This document shows, piece after piece, positions 9,950 through 19,147 of a stretch of 64,000 bases of DNA. The notes below the pieces were generated by a model. That model did not search any database. It was not told the DNA's origin and worked only from the letters and a program-made list of their open reading frames with translations. This DNA is from Lachnospiraceae bacterium (GTDB lineage: Bacteria > Bacillota > Clostridia > Lachnospirales > Lachnospiraceae), in the NCBI GenBank assembly GCA_018056425.1, contig JAGPFR010000005.1, forward strand, positions 25,630-89,629, written 5' to 3'. The position numbers and the translations under genes are program-made. Every line of letters begins with the position of its first letter. Position 1 is the first letter of the stretch.

Positions 9950-10324
9950 ATGGCTGCTGTTAAAGAAAAGAAGGTCAAAGCACCCAAGAATACCACTGAG
10001 AAGTCCGGTATCTCCATCGGAACTTCCGAGAATAATGGTCACGTATTTATTGCCGATGCTGTTGTTGCCGAGATCGCCGCTCTTGCCGCAAGCGAGATTG
10101 AAGGCGTAGAAGGCATTGCTGAGAAGGCTAAGAATAAGTCGCTTATCAAGGCTGACATCGCAGGAACCAACGTTAAGATATCCATGATCATCTCAACCAG
10201 ATTCGGATATCCCATCCCTGCAACATGCCAGGCTGTTCAGTCCAGGGTTAAGCAGTCCGTCGAGAATATGACCGGACTTACCTGTACCGACGTAAATATC
10301 AGAGTGAGCGGAGTAGAGATCTGA
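9950..10324 (+). CDS. Asp23/Gls24 family protein
   Basis: This 124-residue protein belongs to the Asp23/Gls24 (DUF322, YqhY-type) family. The conserved core is VFIADAVVAEIAALAASEIEGVEGIAEK followed by beta-strands ending in CTDVNIRVSGVEI. The family is linked to the cell envelope and, for YqhY, to fatty acid or acetyl-CoA carboxylase control. It directly precedes nusB, the standard Firmicutes position of YqhY. The ATG at 9950 is chosen because GAAAGGAG sits 7 bases upstream; an in-frame TTG at 9926 has no such site. Confidence 0.88.
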   Translation: MAAVKEKKVKAPKNTTEKSGISIGTSENNGHVFIADAVVAEIAALAASEIEGVEGIAEKAKNKSLIKADIAGTNVKISMIISTRFGYPIPATCQAVQSRVKQSVENMTGLTCTDVNIRVSGVEI

Positions 10325-10325
10325 C

Positions 10326-10760
10326 GTGGATATTACCGATAAAAAAAACATGACAAGACATATGCTGCGGGACAAGGTCTTCGGACTTGTGTTCCGCATT
10401 GAATTTTATCCTGAAAACGAGCTTGACGAGCAGGTAAAGTTCTTCGAGGAATATGCGGGTGAGGAGGAATATCTTCCCGAGGATCTCGAATACATTACCG
10501 CTAAATTCAAGGCTGTTAAGGATAAACTTTCAGAGATAGATCAGGCGATAGATAAATGTGCCGTCGGCTGGACCAGAAGCCGTATGGGCAAGTGTGAACT
10601 TGCGGCACTCAGGCTGGGCATATATGAGATGCTCTACGATGATGACATCCCCGAAGGCGTTGCCATGGATGAGGCGGTAGAGATCGCCAAGACCTATGGG
10701 GACAACACTTCCGGAGCTTTTGTAAATGCCATTCTTACCAAGGTAAGGGAAAATTCTTAA
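10326..10760 (+). CDS. nusB: Transcription antitermination factor NusB
   Basis: NusB binds NusE (S10) and boxA RNA during rRNA antitermination. The 144-residue protein is all-helical. It has the family start (TRHMLRDKVFGLVFRIEFY) and the C-terminal block VAMDEAVEIAKTYG followed by GAFVNAILTKV. The start is a GTG at 10326, one base after the preceding stop; an internal ATG at 10350 would match the usual family N-terminus but lacks a ribosome site. The stop TAA overlaps the xseA ATG by one base. Confidence 0.9.
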   Translation: MDITDKKNMTRHMLRDKVFGLVFRIEFYPENELDEQVKFFEEYAGEEEYLPEDLEYITAKFKAVKDKLSEIDQAIDKCAVGWTRSRMGKCELAALRLGIYEMLYDDDIPEGVAMDEAVEIAKTYGDNTSGAFVNAILTKVRENS

Positions 10761-12049
10761 TGGCATTTAAGGTATCGGAACTGGTTCAGAATCTGAATAA
10801 TGCCATCAGACTGAGCAACTCCTTGAGCAAAGTAGAGATTGAAGGCGAGATAGTCGGATATCACGGTCCCAACAGAAGCGGGCATATCTACTTCGACCTT
10901 AAGGATGATAAAGCAATAATCAAGTGCATGATGTTTGCAAGCAAATGCACATATGAGTATAAACAGATCATCCGCGAAGGAGCCGAGGTCGTCTTATACG
11001 GGAGCCTGAATTACCACCAGCAGTTCGGGCTTTCTTTTGTATTTGAGAGAATCGAAGACGGCGGCGAAGGTGCAAGGATGAGAGCTCTTGAAGAACTTCG
11101 TAAAGAGCTCGAAGAACTCGGAATGTTTGATGAGATGTATAAAAAGCCTGTTCCGAGATTTCCTAAGACGATAGGTCTTATTACCGCGCTTTCGGGAGCC
11201 GCAATAGGTGATGTCGTAACCAATGCCAGGAAGAACAATCCGTACGTGCAGATAGTCGTCGCACCAGCACTTATGGAGGGAGACGGAGCACCTGCTGAAG
11301 TCGTCCGTGCAATAAAGCTGATGGATAAGTTTGCACCGGACGTAATACTTCTGACAAGAGGAGGCGGATCCAAGGACAGCCTCTGGACATTTAACGAAAG
11401 GGAAGTTGCACAGGCGGTTTTTGACTGCGAGACTCCCATTGTATCTGCGATTGGTCATGACAGGGACAGATCCCTTACGGATGATATTGCAGATCACTAT
11501 GAATCCACGCCGACGGGCGCCGCTTTGTTTTTGACGGAAGATACAAGGGATCTTCTCGGATATCTGGATGAAGCCCCGGATGAACTTCTGTCACTTATGA
11601 ATTCGCGTATCAGGGATCTCAGAGTCCGCGTAAGAGAAGCGGCTTCACAGGTTAAGTACAATTCGCCTCAAAGCAGGCTTGACCGCAGGAAAAAGGAACT
11701 TGAAAAATATGCGGTAACACTAAAGAGTCTTATGGATTCCAGGCTCACGGAGGATAAGGCAAAGGTCGATAAACAAAGAAGCCTTTTACCCGGACTTATG
11801 GATTCATCGCTCAAGAGGGCTCTTTATAAAAAGGATCTGTATGTCGGAATGCTGGAAGGATTGTCACCGGTATCGAGATTGAAGAGCGGATATTCGTATG
11901 TATCCGATCCGGGCGGCAGAAACATCAGATCCGTTACGCAGATTCAAAAAGGCGATGAGATCAGGATCAGGGTAACGGACGGAGAGATAGCATCGATCGT
12001 TGAATCCGCAGTTACCTTAACGGAGGAAGAACATGGCAGCAAAGGCTGA
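10760..12049 (+). CDS. xseA: Exodeoxyribonuclease VII large subunit
   Basis: This is the catalytic subunit of exonuclease VII, which degrades single-stranded DNA. It has 429 residues. An N-terminal OB-fold (residues 1-105; GHIYFDLKDDKAIIKCMMF) is followed by the nuclease domain with IGLITALSGAAIGDVV and the motif LLTRGGGSKDSLWTFNE around residue 200, then a long coiled-coil region. It overlaps nusB by one base and xseB by 17 bases, so the three genes are translationally linked. Confidence 0.95.
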   Translation: MAFKVSELVQNLNNAIRLSNSLSKVEIEGEIVGYHGPNRSGHIYFDLKDDKAIIKCMMFASKCTYEYKQIIREGAEVVLYGSLNYHQQFGLSFVFERIEDGGEGARMRALEELRKELEELGMFDEMYKKPVPRFPKTIGLITALSGAAIGDVVTNARKNNPYVQIVVAPALMEGDGAPAEVVRAIKLMDKFAPDVILLTRGGGSKDSLWTFNEREVAQAVFDCETPIVSAIGHDRDRSLTDDIADHYESTPTGAALFLTEDTRDLLGYLDEAPDELLSLMNSRIRDLRVRVREAASQVKYNSPQSRLDRRKKELEKYAVTLKSLMDSRLTEDKAKVDKQRSLLPGLMDSSLKRALYKKDLYVGMLEGLSPVSRLKSGYSYVSDPGGRNIRSVTQIQKGDEIRIRVTDGEIASIVESAVTLTEEEHGSKG

Positions 12050-12263
12050 TAAAGATACTGTTAAAGAAAACACCCTTGAAGAGAATTTTGAACTTCTGAG
12101 TGAAGTGACCGGGAAATTGCAGTCCGACGATCTTCCTCTCGAAGAAGCTTTCGAGAATTATAAAAAGGGTATGGATCTGATCAAAAAATGTTCCGACCAG
12201 ATAGATAAAGTTGAGAAGGAAGTACTTAAACTCAATTCGGATCTGAGTCTGGAAAAAATCTGA
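12033..12263 (+). CDS. xseB: Exodeoxyribonuclease VII small subunit
   Basis: The 76-residue helical small subunit binds the coiled coil of XseA and is needed for an active complex. The family pattern is visible: NFELLSEVTGKLQSDDLPLEEAFENYKKG, then a second helix. The start overlaps the end of xseA by 17 bases, the usual arrangement. Confidence 0.93.
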   Translation: MAAKADKDTVKENTLEENFELLSEVTGKLQSDDLPLEEAFENYKKGMDLIKKCSDQIDKVEKEVLKLNSDLSLEKI

Positions 12264-12272
12264 GGGGTTAAA

Positions 12273-13223
12273 GTGGACAGAAAAGTATTCGTAGCAGAGT
12301 TAAAGCGTCAGACCGAGATTGCGGAAGGCATTGTGATGAAATATCTTCCCGATCCCGAGGATAAATTCCAGCAGTCGGTTATCGAAGCGATGAATTATTC
12401 GGTAACTGTGGGCGGTAAGAGATTAAGACCGCTTCTCATGCAGGAAACATATCGCATGTTCAGAGGACAGGATGAGATCATAGAGCCTTTTATGGCTGCC
12501 ATCGAGATGATCCATACTTACTCCCTCGTTCATGACGATCTTCCCGCAATGGACAACGATACGCTCAGAAGGGGTAAGGAGACCACCTGGAAAAAGTACG
12601 GCGAGGCAATGGCCATACTTGCAGGAGACGGATTGCTCAATTATGCGTATGATACTGCGATAAAGAGTTTTGATCTTATCGAAAAAGAAGGCGCAATGTA
12701 CGAAGCGGGTCCCGAGACCATAACCTCCAGATACCAGTCCTGCGTTAAGGCTATGGCCATCCTTGCACAGAAGGCCGGAATATTCGGAATGGTGGGCGGA
12801 CAGTGTCTGGATGTTGAAGCGGAGAAGAAGGATCTTGATCTGACAGAAGATCAGCTTCTGTTTATACACGAACACAAAACCGCTGCCCTGATACAGGCAA
12901 GCTTCATGATAGGCGGAGCACTCGCAGGTGCGGGCAAGAGACAGATAGAAAGACTTGAAAAGATCGGATACAACATAGGTGTTGCGTTCCAGATAAGGGA
13001 TGACTGCCTGGATGTAATAGGCGATACCGAGACGCTCGGCAAGAATGTCGGATCCGATGAGAAAGACGGAAAGAAAACCTATGTAACACTTCACGGACTT
13101 GAGCAGTCCGAAGAAGATGAAAAGCAAATGACGGAAGAGGCGCTTGAACTTCTGAAAGGCCTGCCCGGAAAACATGAATTTATGGAGGAGCTTTTGCTCT
13201 CACTCCTTGGAAGACGAAGTTAA
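12273..13223 (+). CDS. ispA: Polyprenyl (farnesyl/geranylgeranyl) diphosphate synthase
   Basis: This enzyme condenses IPP with allylic diphosphates to make farnesyl or geranylgeranyl diphosphate. The 316-residue protein has the GGKRLRP entry motif, the first Asp-rich motif in VHDDLPAMDND (about residue 88) and the second in IRDDCLDVIGD (about residue 246). The two residues between the Asp pairs of the first motif (DDLPAMD) are typical of bacterial FPP synthases. The start is a GTG at 12273. The next gene, dxs, supplies the isoprenoid precursor pathway. Confidence 0.92.
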   Translation: MDRKVFVAELKRQTEIAEGIVMKYLPDPEDKFQQSVIEAMNYSVTVGGKRLRPLLMQETYRMFRGQDEIIEPFMAAIEMIHTYSLVHDDLPAMDNDTLRRGKETTWKKYGEAMAILAGDGLLNYAYDTAIKSFDLIEKEGAMYEAGPETITSRYQSCVKAMAILAQKAGIFGMVGGQCLDVEAEKKDLDLTEDQLLFIHEHKTAALIQASFMIGGALAGAGKRQIERLEKIGYNIGVAFQIRDDCLDVIGDTETLGKNVGSDEKDGKKTYVTLHGLEQSEEDEKQMTEEALELLKGLPGKHEFMEELLLSLLGRRS

Positions 13224-13224
13224 A

Positions 13225-15093
13225 ATGATCCTTGATTCAATAAATAAAACAGGTGACATCAAAAATGTCCCTTATGACAAGATGGGTGAGCTTGCCACCG
13301 AGATCAGAGAATTCCTGATCGATAAGGTCAGCAAGACCGGAGGTCATCTCGGCGCAAACCTCGGCGTTGTGGAACTCACCATGGCGCTTCATCTCGAACT
13401 TGATCTTCCCAAAGACAAGATAATCTGGGATGTAGGCCACCAGTCATATACTCACAAGATCCTTACCGGAAGAAAGGAAGGATTTGATAACCTTCGTAAG
13501 TACGGCGGAATGAGCGGGTTCCCCAAAGCATCGGAAAGTGACTGCGACTGCTTTGATACCGGACACAGCTCCACCTCGATCTCTGCCGGACTCGGTATGG
13601 TATGTGCACGTGACTTAAGAGGAAGCGATGAGACCATCGTATCCGTAATAGGAGACGGATCTCTTACGGGCGGAATGGCATACGAAGCCCTTAACAATGC
13701 CGGAAGACTGGATTCGAATTTCATCATCATCCTTAACGACAACAATATGTCGATATCCGAGAATGTAGGAGGCGTGCCGAAGTATCTTAATTCGATAAGA
13801 ACTTCCACCGGATATCTCGGACTGAAGGAAAGCGTTTATAACAAGATCAAAGACAAGCCCTACGGCGATTCCGTAGTGGGTAAGATCAGAAGAGCGAAGA
13901 ACAGTTTTAAATCACTCATGGTTCCCGCAGGTATGATGTTTGAAGAGATGGGCGTGGTTTATCTCGGACCCGTCGACGGACATAATATCTATGCACTAAG
14001 AACAGCAATAACGGAAGCAAAGCGTTTTAAGAGAGCCGTGCTCATCCATGTACTTACCAAGAAGGGCAAGGGGTTCGAGCCTGCAATAAAGCATCCGGCA
14101 AGATTCCACGGAACCGAGCCTTTTGACGTAACAAACGGCGTGCCTCTCAATCACAGAACGGTTGCCGGCTGGACCGATATCTTCTCGACCGTAATGTGCA
14201 AACTCGGTGAGAGGGATGACAAGGTTGTCGCCATCACCGCGGCAATGGCCGAAGGATGCGGCTTAAAACGTTTCAGGAATAAATTCCCCGACAGATTTTT
14301 TGATGTCGGAATTGCGGAACAGCATGCGGTTACTTTTGCCGCAGGCCTTGCGCGAAGCGGATACAAACCCATAGTTGCGGTTTATTCTTCATTCCTGCAA
14401 AGAGCGTACGACCAGGTTCTTCATGATGTATGTCTGCAGAATCTTCCTGTCGTATTTGCGATAGACAGAGGCGGTCTTGTGGGTGCGGACGGAGAAACTC
14501 ATCAGGGTGTTTTCGATCTTTCGTACCTTACGCAGATACCGAATATGGTTGTAATGTCTCCCAAGAATAAATGGGAGCTTTCCGATATGCTCAAGTTCGC
14601 GGTTTCCTATGACGGGCCCATCGCAGTCAGATATCCCAGGGGAACCGCATATGCAGGGCTTCAGGAAAAGAGAGCACCAATCGAACTCGGAAAGAGTGAA
14701 TGGATCTGTGAAGAAGACGGCATTTGCATTATGGCCATCGGAAACATGGTAGAGACAGCACTTAAGGTAAAAGAACTCCTCAGCACGTCTTCGCTTCATG
14801 TAAGTGTCGTAAATGCAAGATTTGCCAAGCCGCTTGATAAGGACATGATCCTTGATATCTGTAAGAATCATTCTCTTATAGTTACTCTTGAGGACAATAT
14901 CGTAAGCGGAGGATTCGGAAGCGGAGTGCTTGGTCTTCTTTCCGATGAAGGGCTGCTAAAAGAGGTTATGTGTCTCGGCATTCCCGACAGATTTATTCAT
15001 CAGGGAAGTATCGATCAGCTGAGAAAAGAAATCGGACTCGATCCCGAAAGTATAGCCGATAAGATCAGGAATAAACTTTCCGTGGGACTTTGA
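13225..15093 (+). CDS. dxs: 1-deoxy-D-xylulose-5-phosphate synthase
   Basis: DXS joins pyruvate and glyceraldehyde 3-phosphate with thiamine diphosphate in the first step of the MEP isoprenoid pathway. The protein has 622 residues from the ATG at 13225. It has HLGANLGVVELT, DVGHQSYTHKILTGR, the thiamine-diphosphate motif GDGSLTGGMAYEALNNAG with LNDNNMS, and a transketolase C-terminal half (FDVGIAEQHAVTFAAG, YSSFLQRAYDQ). The ATG lies one base after the ispA stop, and the family N-terminus (MILDSIN) supports it over any start inside ispA. Confidence 0.95.
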   Translation: MILDSINKTGDIKNVPYDKMGELATEIREFLIDKVSKTGGHLGANLGVVELTMALHLELDLPKDKIIWDVGHQSYTHKILTGRKEGFDNLRKYGGMSGFPKASESDCDCFDTGHSSTSISAGLGMVCARDLRGSDETIVSVIGDGSLTGGMAYEALNNAGRLDSNFIIILNDNNMSISENVGGVPKYLNSIRTSTGYLGLKESVYNKIKDKPYGDSVVGKIRRAKNSFKSLMVPAGMMFEEMGVVYLGPVDGHNIYALRTAITEAKRFKRAVLIHVLTKKGKGFEPAIKHPARFHGTEPFDVTNGVPLNHRTVAGWTDIFSTVMCKLGERDDKVVAITAAMAEGCGLKRFRNKFPDRFFDVGIAEQHAVTFAAGLARSGYKPIVAVYSSFLQRAYDQVLHDVCLQNLPVVFAIDRGGLVGADGETHQGVFDLSYLTQIPNMVVMSPKNKWELSDMLKFAVSYDGPIAVRYPRGTAYAGLQEKRAPIELGKSEWICEEDGICIMAIGNMVETALKVKELLSTSSLHVSVVNARFAKPLDKDMILDICKNHSLIVTLEDNIVSGGFGSGVLGLLSDEGLLKEVMCLGIPDRFIHQGSIDQLRKEIGLDPESIADKIRNKLSVGL

Positions 15094-15094
15094 T

Positions 15095-15982
15095 ATGAAA
15101 GAACGACTAGATGTTTTGCTCGTAAATAAAGGCCTTGCTCCCTCCAGAGAAAAAGCCAAAGCTCTTATCATGGCCGGTGAAGTATTCGTGGACGGAAACC
15201 GCGAAGATAAGGCCGGAGCAAGTTTTAATCCCGATGGCATCAATATCGAGGTTAGATCCAGGCAGCTTAAATACGTAAGCCGCGGAGGCTTTAAGCTTGA
15301 GAAGGCGATGGATGTCTGGGGCATAGATCTGGCCGGTAAGGTATACATGGACATCGGATCTTCCACCGGAGGATTTACCGACTGCATGCTTCAAAACGGA
15401 GCGGTTAAGGTTTACTCCGTTGATGTGGGAAAGGGACAGCTTGATTGGAAGCTTAGAAACGACGAAAGGGTCGTGGTAATGGAACAGACCAATTTCAGAT
15501 TCCTTACTCCCGCAGATATTCCCGAGAAGATAGATTTTGCAAGTGTTGATGTATCATTCATATCGCTCGATAAGATACTCATCCCTGCAAGAAATCTTCT
15601 GAACGATCACGGAAGGATCGTTGCGCTTATCAAGCCTCAGTTTGAAGCAGGCAAGGGTAAGGTCGGTAAAAACGGAGTTGTAAGAGAATTATCCGTTCAT
15701 GAAGAAGTTATCGAAAGAGCGGTAAGCTTTGCTGATTATATAGGATTTAAGATTCTCGGAATTGACTTTTCACCCATAAAAGGCCCCGAGGGAAATATCG
15801 AATATCTTATGAGTCTCGAGAAGAAGGATGACATTTCCGAAGACATCCTGAAGCTTGAGGAAAAAGAAGCAATCGACAGTTTTGAGGAAGCGGGAAAACA
15901 GGGTCTTTGGATCGCATCCGAAGAAAGCTTCAAGGCACGTATCAAGGAACTGGCAGGTAAATCTCATACGGAGCTTACATGA
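15095..15982 (+). CDS. tlyA: TlyA-family rRNA 2'-O-methyltransferase
   Basis: The 295-residue protein has an N-terminal S4 RNA-binding domain (ERLDVLLVNKGLAPSREKAKALIMAGEVFVDG) and an FtsJ/RrmJ-type methyltransferase domain with DIGSSTGGFTDCMLQNGA as the SAM-binding motif. Catalytic-type residues are in DVSFISLDKIL and ALIKPQFEAGK. Members methylate cytidine 2'-OH in 16S and/or 23S rRNA; some were named hemolysins. It starts one base after dxs and overlaps nadK by 4 bases. Confidence 0.9.
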   Translation: MKERLDVLLVNKGLAPSREKAKALIMAGEVFVDGNREDKAGASFNPDGINIEVRSRQLKYVSRGGFKLEKAMDVWGIDLAGKVYMDIGSSTGGFTDCMLQNGAVKVYSVDVGKGQLDWKLRNDERVVVMEQTNFRFLTPADIPEKIDFASVDVSFISLDKILIPARNLLNDHGRIVALIKPQFEAGKGKVGKNGVVRELSVHEEVIERAVSFADYIGFKILGIDFSPIKGPEGNIEYLMSLEKKDDISEDILKLEEKEAIDSFEEAGKQGLWIASEESFKARIKELAGKSHTELT

Positions 15983-16836
15983 TGAAAAAAGTTCTTATTT
16001 ATGCAAATAAATACAAGGATCCTGACGGTAAGATCACAAAGCGTGTATCCGATTATCTCGATAAAAACGGGGTAGCCTGGAGCGTTATAATATCCGATCT
16101 TGACAGGACCGAAGATAAAGATGCCGATATGGGCCTTAAACCCGGTGAGTATGATTGCATTATCGTACTCGGAGGAGACGGAACCGTTCTGCAGGCGGCA
16201 AGGGAAGCAAGAGAACTTGAGATACCGATAGTTGGTGTAAATCTCGGAAGACTGGGATTCCTTACCGAGATAGAACCCGATAAGATCGAGAACAGTCTGG
16301 AAAGACTGATCAAGGGAGACTACTTTACCGAAAAGAGGATCATGCTCCGCGGTGAAGTAGTCAGGAAAAACGGGGAGATCATCACAAGCCGTTCCCTGAA
16401 CGATATCGTAATAAGCAGATACGGCGGAATGAATCTCATCAAACTGCCCGTATATGTAAACGGCCAGTTCCTGAAAGATTATCTCGGTGACGGGATCATA
16501 GTTACGACTCCTACCGGATCTTCGGGATATAACCTTTCCGCAGGCGGTCCGATCGCCATCCCCACATCGGACGTAATGATCATGACTTCCATCTGCTCGC
16601 ACTCACTTATTCAGGCCAGTATTATTTTATCCGCTCAGGATAAGATAGAAGTGAGGATTCCCGAAACGGATGAGAGCTTCAGACCCGCGGAGTGTTCTTT
16701 TGACGGAAGTATAAGAGTGCTTCTTGAAAAAGGAGATATCATAAGGATCAGAAGATCGGAGAAATACACAGACTTTATCAGACTTAATAACCTCAGCTTC
16801 CTTGAAACCCTTCATAAAAAACTTGGAGATACCTGA
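15979..16836 (+). CDS. nadK: NAD kinase
   Basis: The enzyme phosphorylates NAD to NADP. The 285-residue protein has the conserved GGDGTVL motif (about residue 61), VNLGRLGFLTEI, and TPTGSSGYNLSAGGPI in the C-terminal beta-sandwich. It overlaps tlyA (ATGA-type) and its stop overlaps the argR ATG, so all three are translated in series. Confidence 0.94.
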   Translation: MMKKVLIYANKYKDPDGKITKRVSDYLDKNGVAWSVIISDLDRTEDKDADMGLKPGEYDCIIVLGGDGTVLQAAREARELEIPIVGVNLGRLGFLTEIEPDKIENSLERLIKGDYFTEKRIMLRGEVVRKNGEIITSRSLNDIVISRYGGMNLIKLPVYVNGQFLKDYLGDGIIVTTPTGSSGYNLSAGGPIAIPTSDVMIMTSICSHSLIQASIILSAQDKIEVRIPETDESFRPAECSFDGSIRVLLEKGDIIRIRRSEKYTDFIRLNNLSFLETLHKKLGDT

Positions 16837-17291
16837 TGCTGAAGAAAGAAGAAAGACAAAGAGCAATACTTAACCTGATCGAAAGCCGTGACATATCTAC
16901 TCAGGAGGAACTCTGCGCACTTCTTGAAGAAGCCGGATTCCCCGCAACCCAGGCAACCGTATCCAGAGATATCCGTGAACTGTCTCTGTCAAAGATGCCT
17001 TCCGATGAAACGGGACAGAAATATGTAAGGATCCGCATGTCCGAAAGTGATATGGATGAGAAGTATTCCAGAGTACTCAGAGACGGATATGTTGCGATGG
17101 ACAAGGCACAGGGACTTCTTGTGCTTAAAACCGTTTCCGGAATGGCCATGGCCGTTGCCGCATCGATCGATGCCATGCATCTTAAGGAAGTATCGGGATG
17201 TATTGCAGGAGATGATACCATAATGATTGCCGTAAGAGATGCTTCTCAGGCGGAAAGCCTTATGGCAAGGATCAAAGATATAGTCGGATAA
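16836..17291 (+). CDS. argR: Arginine repressor ArgR/AhrC
   Basis: This is the hexameric arginine-sensing regulator, 151 residues. The N-terminal winged helix (residues 1-70) has the family block QATVSRDIRELSLSKMP. The C-terminal oligomerisation and arginine-binding domain has GCIAGDDTIMIAVRD, matching the usual GTIAGDDTI motif. Its place between nadK and recN is the standard Firmicutes order. Confidence 0.94.
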   Translation: MLKKEERQRAILNLIESRDISTQEELCALLEEAGFPATQATVSRDIRELSLSKMPSDETGQKYVRIRMSESDMDEKYSRVLRDGYVAMDKAQGLLVLKTVSGMAMAVAASIDAMHLKEVSGCIAGDDTIMIAVRDASQAESLMARIKDIVG

Positions 17292-17346
17292 TTAACATAT
17301 ACCTGATTCACCGCTGATTCATTACAGAAAAAGGCGGAAATGTTCA

Positions 17347-19029
17347 ATGCTTAAAAATTTACATGTACAAAACCTGGCTCTTATAGAGGATGCGGATATC
17401 GAATTCTCCGAAGGGCTCAATATCCTGACCGGTGAGACCGGTGCGGGTAAATCCTTACTCATGGGCTCCGTGATGATGGCCATGGGTTCCAAATTTGATA
17501 CCTCAATGATCAGAAAGGGAGCGGAGCAGGCACTTGTCGAGCTGGTGTTTGATGCTGTTCCCGAAAAGGCACTTGAGGTTCTTAAAGAACTTGATATCTA
17601 TCCGGAAGAAGACGGAAGTGTGATCATAAAGAGAACCTGTTCTTCATCCAGAAGTTCGTGCAAAATCAACGGATCAAATGTTGCCGTAAGAGAGATGAAA
17701 AAACTCGCTCAGGCATTCATCGATGTTCACGGACAAAGAGATTATGAGACACTTCTCAAAAAGTCCGAACTTCTGGCAATACTCGATCTTTATTCGGGTG
17801 ATAAGATGCCGGATCTCTTAAAGGATATACGTAATAAGTATCACGTGATGACAGAGCTTAAGGATAAGCTTGAAGAAGAAACATCCGATACCGGTTCATC
17901 ATTACGCGAAGCATCGCTTGCAGAGTTTGAGGTCGGTGAGATCGAAGATGCAGCTCTCATCCCCGGTGAAGATGAGGAACTTGAAGCTTCATACAGAAAG
18001 CTCAATAACTTCAGAAAGATTGCGGAAGGCCTCGGAAGAGCTCATGCAATGATCGGTTCGGATGAAGGAGAGAATGCTTTTTCTCTTACCTCCATGGCCT
18101 TGAGGGAACTTTCACAGATATCCGAATATGATGGTGAAGTAAAAGGCTTTGAGGAAGAATTAAGATCCGCGGAATCCATTTTAGGTGATCTGAATATGTC
18201 CCTGGGTTCGTATATTTCCTCAATGGAATTTGATGAAGAAGAGTTTGCACGCATAGAGGAAAGACTCGATCTTATCAATAAGCTTAAGAGTAAATACGGA
18301 AGAACAATACCTGATATTCTGAAGTATGCGCAGGATCGAAGGGAAGTTCTTGAAAAACTGTCGGATTACGATGCATATCTTGAAAAACTCAAAGAGGATG
18401 TAAAGAAGGCTGAGGATGATTACTTTGAATCAGCGAGGAAGGCATCCGCTATCAGAAAAAAGAATGCACCTTTGCTTGAGAAGGAATTGACCGGGAGATT
18501 AAAGGATCTTAATTTCAATTCCGTAGATCTGGAGATCAGACTCGAAGAGGTTAAACCCGGTCCTTCGGGATGTGATGCGGTTGATTTCTATATTTCATTT
18601 AATCCCGGAGAGGACAGAAAGCCCATCGCAGAGGCTTCATCCGGCGGAGAACTTTCAAGAATGATGCTTGCCGTAAAGACTGTCATGGCGGGAAGGGAAG
18701 ATACCGGAACACTCATCTTTGATGAGATAGATGCCGGTATAAGCGGAATCACGGCATGGAAGGTTGCTGAGTCTTTGTCGGGAGTATCAAGGCATCATCA
18801 GGTGATCTGCATCACGCATCTTCCTCAGATCGCGGCAATGGCAGATAACCATTTTGTAATAACAAAAATGTCGGACGCTTCCTCCACAACGACCGACATC
18901 AGACTTATTGATGAAGAGGATTCTATAGCGGAGATCGCAAGACTTCTCGGATCGGATTCACTTTCCGAAAGTTCGCTGTCCAATGCAAGAGATCTTAAAT
19001 CCAAAGCATCAGCATCAAAAAACAGATAA
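17347..19029 (+). CDS. recN: DNA repair protein RecN
   Basis: RecN is an SMC-like ATPase that acts early at double-strand breaks. The 560-residue protein has Walker A GETGAGKSLL near residue 33, a central coiled-coil region rich in Glu, Lys and Leu, and the C-terminal ABC signature SSGGELSRMMLA with Walker B LIFDEIDAGISG. The last gene of the string, it is followed directly by the REP-like palindromes. Confidence 0.95.
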   Translation: MLKNLHVQNLALIEDADIEFSEGLNILTGETGAGKSLLMGSVMMAMGSKFDTSMIRKGAEQALVELVFDAVPEKALEVLKELDIYPEEDGSVIIKRTCSSSRSSCKINGSNVAVREMKKLAQAFIDVHGQRDYETLLKKSELLAILDLYSGDKMPDLLKDIRNKYHVMTELKDKLEEETSDTGSSLREASLAEFEVGEIEDAALIPGEDEELEASYRKLNNFRKIAEGLGRAHAMIGSDEGENAFSLTSMALRELSQISEYDGEVKGFEEELRSAESILGDLNMSLGSYISSMEFDEEEFARIEERLDLINKLKSKYGRTIPDILKYAQDRREVLEKLSDYDAYLEKLKEDVKKAEDDYFESARKASAIRKKNAPLLEKELTGRLKDLNFNSVDLEIRLEEVKPGPSGCDAVDFYISFNPGEDRKPIAEASSGGELSRMMLAVKTVMAGREDTGTLIFDEIDAGISGITAWKVAESLSGVSRHHQVICITHLPQIAAMADNHFVITKMSDASSTTTDIRLIDEEDSIAEIARLLGSDSLSESSLSNARDLKSKASASKNR

Positions 19030-19032
19030 TCA

Positions 19033-19130
19033 GATGACACGGGGATGTTTCTACTGTCATCTTTTCGTGAGACTTGGCACAGGCACTTGATCTATACAAA
19101 AGATGACAGAAGAAACGTCCCCGTGTCATC
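19033..19130. repeat. Pair of inverted REP-like palindromic elements
   Basis: Two 33-base arms (19033-19065 and 19098-19130) are inverted copies of each other with 2 mismatches, separated by 32 bases. Each arm is itself framed by GATGACA and TGTCATC, so it is a palindrome inside a palindrome. This is the layout of paired REP (BIME-like) elements. The full structure could form a long hairpin after recN and may act as a transcription end or mRNA stabiliser. Related TGACACGGG stems occur at 26438 and, in part, at 49055. No transposase is present in the window. Confidence 0.8.
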
Positions 19131-19147
19131 TTCGTAAGGAGGAGATT

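Noticed and set aside
19033-19130. Repeat pair as a CRISPR remnant
   Set aside because: Only two arms, in inverted orientation and self-palindromic, with no cas genes; REP-like is the better reading.
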